Below the pieces are notes generated by a model, which had not been told where the DNA came from, ran no database searches, and was given only the letters and a program-made list of their open reading frames with translations. A DNA stretch of 64,000 bases from Trileptium ribeirensis (Eukaryota > Nematoda > Enoplea > Enoplida > Thoracostomopsidae): assembly GCA_030248225.1 (NCBI GenBank), contig JASANE010012680.1, positions 16,248-80,247 on the forward strand. Direction: 5' to 3'. The position numbers and the translations under genes were made by a program. Shown here one piece after another: positions 11,125 to 23,825 of this stretch (within the stretch, counting starts at the first letter, position 1; each line of letters starts with the position of its first letter).

Positions 11125-12478
11125 CTTGCTGAAGATACAACCAGAGTTTCGCTAAATTATCTAAATGTGTCTTTTCCTGTCCAATTACAACAGCACGAAT
11201 AGCGTCGAGCTAGTCTAGTATTAGTTATCACTAGCTGCTGGATAGCTTTGTTGTTTGTTGCATGCAAAGACTTGTTTGTAAACATTCTAAGACTTTGCCA
11301 AGACCTGCCAACTGTTTATCTGTAGTGTTTTTGTAGCGCAGCTACCTGAACTTCAACTTTGTTTAGCGTCCACTGTTGCTCACGTTGCTTGTGGACTCTC
11401 GACGCGTTACAATAATGATCACTGATAAACGCTCACTGTGATGTTTGCGTATCGTTGTTGATATATGTGAGATGCATAAGCCCGCAAATGCTCAATTGTG
11501 TACAGATGTGCTCTCTTATAGCTTTCATAGCATCAGCGGAGATAGATGCTCGTATTAGTTTACTTAGCTGCTATGAATTAGTCGCCTAGGCGAATTTAGT
11601 GATTTCGGACATGTGTGCCACTAGCGAGATAGCCTGCCTACAATAAGCGATACCTAAGAGCCTGTCAGAAGCGCATAACAAACCCAGCTAATCACAAGCG
11701 AATGAGCTAAATAAACCGAACTAGTATCACCCTGTTGTCACCACTTGCAACGTTGTGCCGATAACTGCGATGTCGGTATATTTCCCTGTTAATAACTAGT
11801 TGGTTCGGCAATAAAATTTAGCAAATTTGTTCTTGATGTGTTATTAACGACCAAGTCCACCTGTGCTAAGCGACTTTGGCTCTGCCAGTGACTAGTGACC
11901 GGTTCGCCATTTCCGAGCGAACAAGTTAGCCTATCCACACCAATGAACCGCCAACACACGAGAGGTTATGTATACAGCGCCTGCGTTGATTAAAAGCGAC
12001 CGCTTGTCACGCGTCCAGCTTGCCACCAAGGGTTAACCGAACTCTGTTGTATTAAGCTGTTCGCCAAAAGAACCTAGCCAACAAATTAGTCAGCAAACTA
12101 GAAAATTAGAACAAAGTTTGTAATAAAATAAACCGCATTAATTGCTCTGGCTAGTGCTCACTGCCAGTTAACACGCGCACTTCACCAATGTTGCTTACTT
12201 TGGTTTCTCAGATACTCAGCAACCAAAACTATCATATATATTGCAGTATTTGTAATCTAGACTAAAAGGCCAACATGTTTCCTGCCTTAAATATCAAACG
12301 TAGCGTTATCAGGAAAACATTCAGATTAAATATGGATTCAAACTAAAACAAACTATAAAAATAAAGTTTTAAAATTTAATAATTTTTTATATTTTAATGT
12401 TAAGATGGTTTCAATAGATCGCTGTACGTGTTGGCTAAGCTATAGGGACCAACGCTTCACAAACATATTGGTGAAGGT
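11125..12478. other. no recognisable feature
   Basis: Unique-looking sequence of moderate GC. It could contain the lost 5' LTR of the gypsy remnant, but I found no matching second LTR. Confidence 0.4.
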
Positions 12479-12479
12479 T

Positions 12480-13870
12480 TCATTGAGAGCGCTTAAAGTA
12501 CTGAAATCCCGAAAAGCACCAGGCGTTTGACGGAGTGCCACCAGATTTCTTTAAACTGCCCCGGAGGATATTGTCGTCGACGTTGGTAAACATGCTCATG
12601 CAATGTGGCATCAGGAGCGCATAACGGAATAGAGAACAGTTGTGTTGTTATCCCTCTTTAAAAAGGTGATCCTGCGCAATGTAAAAACTATCGAGGCATC
12701 TCGCTGCTTCCAATTGCCCTCAAAATCCTGGAAATCATAGTTCTGACTTTGCTTCGTTCTTGCTGCGGAGACTTCAAACGTAAACACTAGGCCTGCTTTA
12801 GGCGTGGCCGCGGCTGTACAGACACCTTTCACCCTTCGGCACCTACTGTAGACGCGCCCTGAGTTTCGTCGGAGTACACTGGTGGCTTTGTTGACTTCTG
12901 AGCCGCCTACGACTAAAGTCTATCGCGAATCACTGTTTGTCATTATGGGGGCAGATGGCGTTCCTAATAAGTTGATTCGGATGATTAGGACGATCTACCG
13001 CAGTGCGGAAGCTATTATACGTGGATAAAATTCCAACTTAGCAGCGTTTTCTGTAAAGCCCGGTGTAAGACAATGCTCTGGATTGTCTCGCAAAGCTTTA
13101 TAGCTATGCTGTGAATTGCGCAGTCAGAAACAGTTTCCACTCGAAGGACGGAATAGTTCTCATAACAGGTTTCAATGTCAGCGATCTGCACTACGCCGAC
13201 GACCTAGCATTGCTAACCAATTCGGCGGCTACGCTACAGTCATACTGCTGAGGCTCCGGGTTTCGGCTAATCGGGTTGGTCTCGATATAAGTGGCGAAAA
13301 GAAAAAGGTAATCTACTGCTGCAGCAGCAAGCCGTACTCTAGGTGGACAGCCAACAGCTTGAAGTGGTGGGTGAGTTCCCATACATCGGATCAATGGCTA
13401 GCGGTACAGGTGGGACCTCATCGGAGATTACCAACTGAGTTTCTAAGGCATCTAGAGCGTGATCCGCAGAGACATTACGCCGCAAACAATGTTAAAGGTC
13501 CACCGATCGGCCGTCATGGCTTGCCTTTTATATGCTGGCGGTGGGTGGTGAGAGAAAGCGACAGTCGCCAACTGAATGGCTTCGCGATGATGTACTACTG
13601 CCGTATCCTTGGCGTCTCGCTTCGAGATCATATTCCTAACGGCATATATTTGGCAGCAGTGCCAGTCAATGTACACACTTGGCTCTACAATAAAGCAGCG
13701 GCGTTTCAACTGGCTTGGTCAGGTGCTGCGCAGGAAATTTTTCCGGTTCCCTAAAATGGCACTTTTGTTTTCACCACCTGCCGATTCTAAACGACCAAGA
13801 GGAAGAGTATTCGAGACATGGGGATGAACTGTCAAACGCAAGATGGAGTCCGGTTTCGGTGACATGCCAT
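12480..13870 (+). pseudogene. non-LTR retrotransposon reverse transcriptase remnant
   Basis: A second, different LINE polymerase, on the plus strand. RT blocks appear in order but in changing frames: LKSRKAPGV then DGVPPDFFKL (12501-12560), CKNYRGISLLPIALKILEII (about 12680-12740), a FVIMGADGVPNKLIRMIRTI stretch (about 12940-13000), KPGVRQC (about 13057), and the catalytic LHYADDLALLTNSAATLQS with Tyr-Ala-Asp-Asp at 13192-13203. After that comes GEFPYIGSM, and near the end NWLGQVLRRKFFRFPKMALL plus KRPRGRVFETW, the C-terminal WLGHxLR...RxPxxAL...KRPRG block common in invertebrate endonuclease-RT elements. At least four frameshifts and several stops make it inactive. The endonuclease domain is not visible upstream. 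Confidence 0.85.
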
Positions 13871-14189
13871 ATGCGTACATGGTCTCACGGCGCATGCTCT
13901 GTGATGATGTCCGTGGTCGCCGATTGTGACGAATGAACGAGCCGAGTACAGATATTGATGGCGCTCCGCATCGGCAGGGTCCAATGAGATACCAGTAAGA
14001 TATATATGAAATAACAAAGTAAAATGCCCCCTGTAAATAGTGGGGCGGAGCCGTTCCCTGTTTCCCCAAGTTTTCGGACCGTACCCTGAGTAATAATTGG
14101 ACACACAAGTGGCTTCCTCGAAATTGGTCCTTTTCGCGCGTAAGCTACTCTATTTACCGACCCCAGAGAGTTGAAAGGATGAGTCTCCC
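13871..14189. other. flank of LINE remnant, nothing further recognised
   Basis: Minus-strand open frames overlap the LINE end and are its shadow. No separate feature seen. Confidence 0.4.
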
Positions 14190-14262
14190 TGGCTCGGGTT
14201 CGAACACATAACCTAACTATCGAGAATCCAACGGTCTAACGATAGAGCCACGGGGTTTTATA
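14188..14262 (-). repeat. tRNA-derived SINE head (type 1)
   Basis: On the minus strand GTGGCTCTATCGTTAGACCG resembles a pol III A box region, and GTGTTCGAACCC about 30 bp later resembles a B box. The T stem does not pair well and the acceptor arm is imperfect, so this is a tRNA-like relic rather than a working tRNA gene. Confidence 0.55.
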
Positions 14263-15485
14263 AATACTGCAAATGTGTTGAGGTACCTAGTTCAATATTT
14301 ATTTTTTCTTTTGGTGGAAAATATCGATTTGATTTATCATTTTATACGGTAACGGGGTATGTTATTTCAAATATTCTACTTGGTGAAAAATTTCTTACGG
14401 TCAATTTAATGGAAAACATATGTAGTTTTAGGAGGAAATTAATTTGGAGTATTGAGATTTGAAGCAGTTACCAGTCTAATTAATGCCTACTAATTAATAG
14501 CAGACACTACGTAGAGTAAAATCAGTCGCAATGTATTACACGTCTTCCAATGTATAATGTTTCGCAGACCACTCTGTGACGTTTTCAAATTTTAGAGTCG
14601 GACACAAGTGTCGTACATGTTGTTGTCGGACCCGACAAATTTCCGATATATGCTAAAACTGAGCTACATTTTGTGGACGCTGTTTGATTAAAAATTATAA
14701 ATTTGAAAATGGAATTCCAATATTTTCCTAAATCTTTCACTAGATAATTAGATAGTTGCTGGATAAAAGTAGGCAACATGGAATCCTTATTTTTTCGCTT
14801 ACACATCGTCCATAAATTTTAGCTAGTTGCGTTCATATCGAAGTTTAGGTACTACAAAATCTCAAATGCAGGAAAAGTCAGGATATAAAACACTTTATCT
14901 GTACAGTGCTGAAAGGATTTGTGGTCCCTATAATCTACGGATATCCAAGAAGTTTACACTGCTTAATTCCTTACTAGCCGGTAATTATCAGCTTATATTA
15001 TTTAATATTTATCCTAGGTAAGACAATTATAGACATTAAAAATGCTTGAACTTGGCGAATCAGTTGTTTCAACGAAGTAAATAATAATAGAATAGTTAAG
15101 TAAGACTTTGATAAGTTTTTGCAACCTCTGCAAACAACTACGGGCGAATACAGTCAAGTTTTATCAGTATGGTTATACTTATTTTATTTAATGCTATGAG
15201 CTGAGATTTAGAAATATAAATATTATTAACGTTGTTATTGACGTAAAACAATTGATATTATATATTGAGTTAATTTTGGCTCATAAAAACCAGACGAGCA
15301 TAGTCACATGTAGTAGCTGTAGCATGGCTTACCGTGCATTCAGCGGATTTGCATGCACGGTTATAATGAGTTCAATACGAGGGCGATAGTACGACTTTAA
15401 TAAAGGACTAAAATGTACAACCGTGAATACAAATATTTGAATATACATACATCTAGCCGCCCTGCTAAAACTAACTTGTGACATA
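14263..15485. other. no recognisable feature
   Basis: AT-rich, unique-looking. Short open frames without motifs. Part of the TGCACGG motif family appears at 15335-15430 next to the palindromic repeat. Confidence 0.5.
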
Positions 15486-15740
15486 GTTGTAGCGTAGTTT
15501 TATGTGCTATTTTACAAGTAGCTGTAGTACAGCTATCGTGCGTTAATTGATTTGTACGGTTCAGGCGAGTGCGTCAGCACTTGTTTGAACGAGTTAAACA
15601 ACACAACCGTACGCCGAGTACAAATCACTTGACGCACGCCTGGCTGTGCTACAACTGACTTGTAGCACAGCTAATTTAGCTAACCGTGCGTTAAGTCAAT
15701 TTGATGCACGGCTTTAACTATATAAGCTGAGTTACAATAT
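15486..15740 (-). repeat. ~240-bp palindromic repeat (MITE-like), right copy, inverted
   Basis: Inverted relative to the copy at 5868-6105. Shared blocks include TAGCTAACCGTGCGTTAAG, GACGCACGCCTGGCTGTG and AGTTAAACAACACAACCG. It shares the internal palindrome, but this arm is interrupted by CGGCGTAC/CCGAGTA differences. Confidence 0.85.
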
Positions 15741-16568
15741 CTGTTATGCATTATTTGTATTATAACAGCACAAGTTCAAGCTAATTTGGTGCAGCTAACT
15801 GTAATTAGCGGTGCTCGTTGAACTTGTAGTGGATGTTGTAAATATAATCACATAAAAGTGTCTGATTTCGGTGAAAGTCTGATGTATACACGACTCAATT
15901 TAGAACCGAGATTAGCACGCCAATCTTATAGATATCTTATTAATATCTTATAGATATAGTCATTTGGAGTTGCAAGTTTGAATATTTTATGCACCTTTCG
16001 GCAGTTGAAGTTGCTGGCAAGGTAAACCGGACAGGAGTTGCTTTTATTATTACTCCAACGAGCTATAATTAGCAGAAGGAATTTGGTTTCAACTTCGTGT
16101 CTAGAGATCGTATATCGACATGTTCAGTAGGTTGGTTTATCTAAAATGACAACCAGCTGCGCGGAGCTGTAGTAAGCAATCATGTCAATGGCACGTAGTT
16201 TCTTGCCAGTATACAAACACAAACGCAGGTTTTATGATCTAAAATGTTAAGGCTTTGATTAATGTTATGCTAAATACGAAAATATTTATAATGCCAACCA
16301 GTTTCACAGCAGTGAAGCAATCCGTCGTGTGAATGCAATGCCACGTCTTGTGAGCTATAACGGAAGCAAGTATTGATATTTCCTGATTAAAATGTTAAAA
16401 ATTTCGTTAAATATCGATACTAAGAACTAAAATAGCTGTTGCATGATAAACAGTATAGTATGTTCAATTCAAGCATATATTCACGATTGGTGATTAATAT
16501 TAAATCTATAAAACATGAGGCACTTAGCTCAAATTGTTTTGATTAATGATGAATCGTCGGAAATAGAC
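15741..16568. other. no recognisable feature
   Basis: AT-rich, unique-looking DNA on both strands; no open frame of interest. Confidence 0.5.
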
Positions 16569-16669
16569 ATGATTGTCCACACAGTTCTTGTAGCGTTACG
16601 AATAAAATGCCAATGTCAGCAGCAGCATTTTGTGTGACTACGGCTCTGCAAAAACTGCGTTTGGACAAT
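16569..16669. mobile_element. ~100-bp MITE, copy 1
   Basis: Opens GATTGTCCACACAGTTCTTG and closes AAAACTGCGTTTGGACAATC, an imperfect terminal inverted repeat of about 20 bp. A second element with the same ends lies at 18615-18700. A solitary right end (GTTTGGACAATCCCCGACAT) lies near 16876. Confidence 0.75.
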
Positions 16670-18614
16670 CCCTGACGTATTTCGCATTCGAAAGAGGCGA
16701 TAAGCTCGGCAGTGGATCAAACAAAGCCATGTTCCGTTGACCCATATCATACTACAAAAAAGCATCATCCGTACACCAGGCGAAAGTAATAATTAGAGCC
16801 TTACTTTTCTATATCTTACAGCATTAACGCAAATTCTGTACTCTGTTATATGCCATTGTAATAGGTTCTAAGCTGTTTGGACAATCCCCGACATATTTCG
16901 TAAACGAATGATTATGATTTCGGCGATAAGGTAAAGCCCGTTTGTCGATAGGTATCATACTGCAATAAATCTTTCGACCGTAAACTGCACCGTGCACGTA
17001 AATAGTAAAAGAATAATAAATAGCTGAGAAAATTACCCTAAATTCAGCACCTTGTTATATATGTACAGTGAAAAGCTATTTAACCATTAATAACTGCTTC
17101 CAAAATTTTACTAGTGAAACTTGCATAGCGTAGTGAAACGGAGCGAGTCTAGTGTGGCCACTCTGTGTTCAGAGAATTAATGTTGGTACCAAATTCAGCT
17201 CACTCGGTCTTTTTAAAAAAACTAGATAGCAATAATATATCGGTAATACTTTAATATGGTAGTAATGGTATTTTGATCACTTTAAGAACCAAAGAACCCT
17301 TTATATTCTTTTATCCGACACTTAAAACTTGTAAATCGCAGATGTTAAGAAATTTTGTCATGTCAAGAGTGATTTTTACGTTGCAATACCCAACATTCGT
17401 TTTATCTGATGCTTGCCAAGCAAACACAATTGTTTTTACTGTATTCAGAAACCCCGAATACCTATAGATACATTCTAATAGACATAAATTTCTATTGAAA
17501 TAGTGGCAAATTTTGTCATATCTTGTTCCAGCGCCGCCTCACACGGTTAACTGCACCACTCTATCCGGGGTTATAATGGGGAAACAGACGTGTTTAGCGA
17601 GTTAAACAATTCTATAACGTTATCGTTTTGCCGAATTTCTTTGTGAAAAATTTCACCTTTTTTGGACTATTTTTAAACTGTGGCTCATAATGCGAAAACG
17701 GCTGTCCTGACAAAAACGAATTTTAACAGCAAAGCTGTAGTTTGCATTCAGAGGACACTGTCGGTGGTAAGTATTATTCGAAACTATTTATTTGGTGTGA
17801 GTTATAAGCTAAAATGTTGTGTGACTCCAAATGGCCAAAATTAGAAAGTCTCCAATTCGTATCTGTTTTCTAAAATTTAGTGCAAATACTGGAACGAGTT
17901 ATGCTTTGCTTAAAATAGTGTTTATTGGATGCAGAACTAATTGAATTAAAATGGCAGACTACTTCACTGCATACAAATTTATATTTTACAATTTAAAGTT
18001 TAAATTACATTTGTTTGTTGGATGCATATCTAATTGAATTAATATGGCATATATACTACTTGATTGAATACAAATTTTAATTTTAAATTTAAATTTTATA
18101 ATTTAAGTGCAAACCAGTTCCCTGCATGTACCCGATATGAAACAAGTTTCTGGCGCTGAATTAATTTGAACCAAACCATTTGGGGACTTGGCTAAATTGA
18201 AACGGCGGCCTCTCCAAATAATTTTGTTCGACTTGACTTGGGTGAAGCCTGGCATTAAGTGGAATTCATAATTGCCAAACATTATCGGCGCGGCTTCTAA
18301 TTTCAACCATTGCCGTAGACATAGCTTCCATGTTGTTATCACAAGATATATCCAAAACGCTGATAGTCTCGTTGTAATGGCAAATATCCTTTTGAGGCTG
18401 CTTCAGAGATTGTAGTCTTGATATTTTCCGCTACGATATATCGTACATGCTCTGTCATTGGTGTTTATATAAACAATCAATGATGCGGTTTGCTAATCTA
18501 AGAGTCTTTGTACTCCGTCACAAACCAGCTCACTTGGACAAGACACCCACACTTTTGCGCAGTAAGAAAGCACGACAGTTTGGATTTTCAAACATTTGAG
18601 GCTTGCAGCAGCCA
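16670..18614. other. mostly featureless AT-rich stretch
   Basis: Contains the solitary MITE end near 16876. Around 17690-17770 there is a 30-codon open stretch followed by GTG|GTAAGTATT, a good donor-like sequence, but I see no acceptor in front of it. Related AT-rich sentences starting TTGGATGCA recur at 17926 and 18019. Confidence 0.4.
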
Positions 18615-18700
18615 TTAAATGATTGTCCCACACAGTTCTTGTGCATCAACAACTATACTATAGAGTATACTAGTATATTACCAAAAACTGCGGTTAGACA
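18615..18700. mobile_element. ~86-bp MITE, copy 2
   Basis: Ends GATTGTCCCACACAGTTCTTG-type and AAAACTGCGGTTAGACAATC match the copy at 16569-16669, while the interiors are unrelated. This is the pattern of non-autonomous DNA elements mobilised through their ends. Confidence 0.75.
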
Positions 18701-19555
18701 ATCAACTAAAGGCTGTTGGATTTGGCTATGCTTCAATTACTCCAAAATCCGCCGAGCTGTCGAGAGGCGTTGAACACTTTGGATCCCCATTTACGAACAT
18801 AGGTCGTTTAGCGTCGTATTGACCACTATGTTCACCACCGTCAGACCTAATGAGGAACAACAAAGTAATGCCTCGTTCGCTTCAATTTGCCGTTTTCATG
18901 ATGAATACCTTTACATTTCAATGTCAGCATTGGGCGGTACTCCAGGTTTGTTATTTCTGACATTTTAATACAAAACACTTTTTCAGTGAAGCTATGTTTC
19001 TGAGCATTTCTAACATAGGCAACCTTAGCCATCACTCCTAAGAAGAACCGGAAGGAAGACACTGCGCATGTACGTAGCGAAATCAGCATTATTTAATATT
19101 TGATCACTAACATTATAAATGGCGTTAGATAATTCGGAATATTGCTATTCAGACTATTTTTACTAAAAATCCGACGGACGATCAGAGTATTGTTGGGAAT
19201 AGAATATTCATTTAGTTTATTACTATTAGTTAGCAGACCGAGCTCGTATATATAGCTTCTCTTCTAATTTTAGCAAGAAATATAACAGGGTTGAATTTGG
19301 GCCGGATGGAAATAAGTCGTATTAGCTATATTATTATAAGGGAGTACTGAGTACAGATTGTAAACCATTTCGCAACCGTGCAAAATTCCAAGGGTTCCTC
19401 ATTTCACAACACACATATGATGATGAAGAATGGACTGACTGTGAAATGTCGTTATCTAGTGGCTAACAAACACCTAGTTACTATATTTTATGCAAATCTG
19501 TCATCGCCACTCTGAAACGTTTAATCAATAACATTAGCCGTTGTGAGTGTATTGT
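18701..19555. other. no recognisable feature
   Basis: An 80-codon minus-strand open frame (18847-19089) has no motif. No repeat seen. Confidence 0.5.
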
Positions 19556-20100
19556 CATCGTGCAACTGCGAAGCGATAGCAAAAATTCCATTGTGGTAAT
19601 CGACTATGCCGTATATAACAGAGGTTTGTTCTGTTTTGATTGAATGATATTGTCAACAAGCTACAACTACTGTGAAGCGATGCTAAAAGCGATTGTGCGT
19701 TCATTGTGGTAATTGACTCTGCCGTATATAATAAAGGTTTGTTTTGTTTTGATTGAATGATATTGGCAACAAAATACCACAACTGCGAAGCGATGATAGA
19801 AACGATTGTGAGCCCACTGTGGTAATCGACTATGCCGTATATAAATAATAGAGGTTTGTTTTGCTATGATTGAATAATATTTTCAACAAACTACCACGAC
19901 TGTGAAGCGATGCTAAAAGCGATTGTGCGTCTATCGTGGTAATCGACTATGCCGTATCTAATACAGGTTTGTTTTGTTTTGATCGAATATTTTCAACAAA
20001 CTACCACGACTGCGAAGCGATGCTAAAAACGATTGTGCGTCCATTGTGGTAATCGACTATGCCGTATATAATAGAGGTTTGATTTGTTTTGAATGAATGC
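19556..20100. repeat. ~110-bp tandem array, about 5 diverged copies
   Basis: Each copy has GCGAAGCGATGCTAAAA, then GTGGTAATCGACTATGCCGT, then GGTTTGTTTTGTTTTGAT. Spacing varies between about 107 and 118 bp because of small indels. Confidence 0.9.
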
Positions 20101-20539
20101 AAATAACGTATAGTTTTATGATCCGTTCCAGCCCAGGTGACGGATTATGTTCAATGGGTTAAACTTAGCTCAATCTGTTCAAGGGCTACTAGGCTCACGA
20201 TAATGTTTAGATTTAGCCTTAAGTTTTCACATAAATGGGAGTAATGTAGCGATTCAGCAGATATTTCACAATTTGACTCTGATATCAATGCTATTAAAGT
20301 GTATATAAAATTATACATCTATTGAAAATTTTTTTCGAAAAATTTCCGTATCAAGGGTAGCTCAAAAAATTTTTTGTCATAAATATCACCCTAATGAATA
20401 TATCTTGATCCGCTTTGTCAAGCTTATTCGAATGGCACCAAAACTATCGTTACATCCACAAAATTAACGAAATTCTAACTAGCGAAAGATAACGGAAAAT
20501 ATCGAAAAGTATGAATTGGTTAGTACATGTTGCAGCACA
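20101..20539. other. no recognisable feature
   Basis: Unique AT-rich DNA between two tandem arrays. Confidence 0.5.
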
Positions 20540-21036
20540 GGGTAGGCAATTTTATCTAAATTGCAAACTAGGCAATTTTATCTAAATTGCAAACTAGGCA
20601 ATTTTATCTAAATTGCAAACTAGGCAATTTTATCTAAATTGCAAACTAGGCAATTTTATCTAAATTGCAAACTAGGCAATTTTATCTAAATTGCAACTAG
20701 GCAATTTTATCTAAATTGCAAACTAGGCAATTTTATCTAAATTGCCAACTAGGCAATTTTATCTAAATTGCCAACTAGGCAATTTTATCTAAATTGCAAA
20801 CTAGGCAATTTTATCTAAATTGCAAACTAGGCAATTTTATCTAAATTGCAAACTAGGCAATTTTATCTAAATTGCAAACTAGGCAATTTTATCTAAATTG
20901 CAAACTAGGCAATTTTATCTAAATTGCAAACTAGGGAATTTTATCTAAATTGCAAACTAGGCAATTTTATCTAAATTGCAAACTAGGGAATTTTATCTAA
21001 ATTGCAAACTAGGCAATTTTATCTAAATTCCAAACG
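20540..21036. repeat. 26-bp hairpin minisatellite, about 19 copies
   Basis: Unit of 26 bp, CTAGGCAATTTTATCTAAATTGCAAA-type, repeated almost perfectly about 19 times. Each unit contains GCAATTTTATCTAAATTGC, a perfect 7-bp stem with a 5-nt loop. A few units have GGG for GGC or AACTAG shortened by one base. Confidence 0.95.
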
Positions 21037-21740
21037 CAATTAATGAGTAATTTAGAAAATTTTTTTCTAAAATTGGACAGTGGGCACTGAGCTTGACGAT
21101 AGGTTAATTGTCAAACATTAACATTGCACTACACAATATTCAATGATTAACTCGGAAAAAGATTTGATGTGTGTATTTCCTGACGTCAGAGACACATATT
21201 TTTGCATCTTTTTTACGTTGTAAAGTGTACGATAAAGTCACATATTTATAGATACATTACACGAAATACGATTCCCACTATATACAAATTTAAGCTAAAC
21301 ATCGATATTTTGATGGATCAATAAAATTAGCAAACTTAAATACTTAGCTATTGTTTGAAAACGCTGTATGCCATAAAAGACGCAAAATTTTGTTGGCGCA
21401 TGTTGATGAAACTTCAGTTTAAGCTATCGCTAACTACGAACCTTACGCCCAGGCAGACTATAGCAGAAACAAAGCAAGACTATACAAGGTTTAAAAATAC
21501 ATTGCACCTTGAGCTGAACAAGGGTGCCGGTATGACCGTACCATATTTAGTGCTGCGCTACGGCCGATGTTGAGGTCTATCATTAAACATTGATGCACAT
21601 TAGTTTAATAATAAACATATATGCTATTATATCCTTAAATCTAACAAGTGGTACTCGACAGGACAAAATCCTTGCAGTTGGCTATAGGCGATTATATGTA
21701 GATAACGAAGTTAAAGTAGTATAGTGTAATTCACTTGCTA
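21037..21740. other. no recognisable feature
   Basis: AT-rich. A 72-codon plus-strand open frame at 21355-21573 shows no family motif. Confidence 0.5.
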
Positions 21741-21744
21741 TACG

Positions 21745-21990
21745 GTCGTAAATTAATAGATCACGACCGGCCTAGCTACTGCCCAGAAATACTGGTCAAC
21801 GACTGCTGCGACTGTCAACGGAAGAAAATAGTTAACGGCCGGCCCACGGATTTGCGGCTGTTAACGACCAGAAAACTGATAACGGTGTCCCCTTGGCTGA
21901 CGGCGGAAGTTGGCCGACGGCCAACGGCCAAAACAATCTTGTGCTGACTGGCCGACTGCCGGTTGTTCAATACCGTTCGGCGGACAGCTT
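21745..21990. repeat. GGCCG-rich dispersed repeat, copy 1
   Basis: Dense CGGCC/GGCCG/CAACGGCC motifs (for example GTTGGCCGACGGCCAACGGCC region near 21910). Similar islands occur at 39785-40020 and 48065-48420, so I treat them as one diverged family. Confidence 0.45.
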
Positions 21991-22012
21991 TCACGGCCGT
22001 GACCCAATGTTA

Positions 22013-22795
22013 TTGAATTCGAGTGGAATGAGCGAGCGAAGCGAGCGAGTGCAACGAGAATTTTCAATTTTGGCTCTGGATGGGAGGGGGGGTTGAGGAG
22101 GTCCTGTCTGTGTGTGTCTGTCGCACCTGGATCTCGATAACGGTTGGGCGGATTTTGATTCGGCGCATTCGAACCGCATTGGTCGATCTATGTATAGTGA
22201 CGGAGCCCGATTTTAGAATTTTTTTCCCGTGGGAAAAGTTATGGGGCAAAATGACGTCATTTTGGCCCATTTTTCGGGCACCCCCTCCAGTTTTTGCGAA
22301 TTTTCTCAATAAGTAAACGAGGTATCCGCAAACTAATAGGCCTATTCCATGTAGCTTTACCAGGGCTTTCCAATGATATATAACAAGTTCCCTACTATCC
22401 AACATATTCAACTACTTCCCAATCTGGAGTCTATAAAATTATAGTTGGCACCAAATTTATATATGGTGAAAAGTCGTGGGAAATGCACCTAAAGGTGTGT
22501 TTTTTATTGCTTTTAGTGTCTTATATGGGGCTTGTTGGGCAAATATTTTTTACACTTCTGGTTCATGCTTGGCATAAAAAAATGACGTTTTCGAAATTTT
22601 CGGTGAGAAGTAGTGGGAAAAGCACCTGAATCTGTGTTTTTTATTGGTTTTAGTGTCGGATATGGGGTTTTTTGGGCCGATAAGCTCATTGCGAGCGTCA
22701 AAAATATTGTGTGGCAAATATTTTTCATACTTCTGTTTCGGGGGATTGTTCTCACCACTCGAATTCTGGCTCGCAAGCGAGCTTCACTAGTTCTA
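22013..22795. mobile_element. ~780-bp non-autonomous element (family A), copy 1
   Basis: Begins GAATTCGAGTGG and ends CCACTCGAATTC plus a GCTCGCAAGCGAGC tail, so the ends are inverted. The interior includes TCTGTGTGTGTCTGTCGCA, ATCTCGATAACGGTTGGGCG and two related sub-blocks beginning GTGGGAAA. Copy 2 lies at 52264-53043. Open frames inside are shared by both copies only as fragments; no transposase is visible. Confidence 0.8.
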
Positions 22796-23825
22796 CAATA
22801 AAACATCCTCTTTCTTGGCTGCTGTACTAACTGTAAAGCTGAATTGCAACAACTCCTATAGCTCACGAACTTATAAACAGATATTTCTTGCTAATTTTAC
22901 TAATAACTGCGTTTAAATATCGGTATACAGCGGGCAAAGCAATTATTTATACATGTTTTTCTCCTCCAACAACAGCCAAGCAATGCCCATTTTTATATCA
23001 AAATAAGGTGTAATTTTGGTATTACACTGAAGCTTCAAGAGTCATATTATAAATGTTCTTATACTATAAGTGATCTGAGATATTGCAGGCGTAACATCTC
23101 AACAATAACCACTTAGTGACTGAATAAAACAGCATAATAAGCCGATTTTATGCTAACATCGCGCAGGTATTGTTACTGTTGCTACAGCTCGAGCCTGACT
23201 TGGTATATTCTGTGCTTCCGATTTACGGCTTCTAGTTTCTCGACCGTTGTTTCTGCAGTCAGACTATCACTACCATGCGCGAGTTTTCATCATGAATACA
23301 AACACCTAGCAGAGCCATTCCTTATTGTGAGTAGTACTTAACTGCAAATTGTCTAGTCAGTGAATAGCTAATTTTCCGTCAAATATTGAAGCGGATCTGA
23401 TCAATTTCTTAGCAATTTTGTTGTGATCAATTTCTTAGCAATTTTGTTGGTAGCAAAAATACCAACCGCATATTTAAGTTATGACGTATTTTGTGCATTT
23501 AAAAACCGATGTAAAGGAGGTGCCGCGTCAAATTAACGGCATACCTATGCTTCCACACGACTAATAGTGAATAATAATAATTAACGGTGAATAGTTATCA
23601 ACTATCGACGAACCATTTTCAAGTAATGTATACTAAATGTGACCTTTTCCCACAGGTACGCATGTACAGTAGGAAGGTTTAAATCAATTCGCAGCATCCA
23701 GTCGTAAATCGGAAAGGACAATAAAATCTGAACGGGTTCTGTCGAAACTAGTTGACTGTGACATCATTTAACGAAAGAAAATATTCCCATACTATCAGAA
23801 CTATAAATGTGCGCCAGTAACATAC
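22796..23825. other. mostly featureless; 26-bp direct duplication
   Basis: TGATCAATTTCTTAGCAATT... is duplicated head to tail at 23398-23423 and 23424-23449. Nothing else recognised. Confidence 0.5.

Noticed and set aside
13719..14108. 129-codon minus-strand ORF
   Set aside because: Lies antisense to the C-terminal block of the LINE reverse transcriptase and is its shadow.
17690..17770. Possible exon before GTG|GTAAGTATT
   Set aside because: Donor is good, but there is no acceptor or start upstream and the frame is only about 30 codons.
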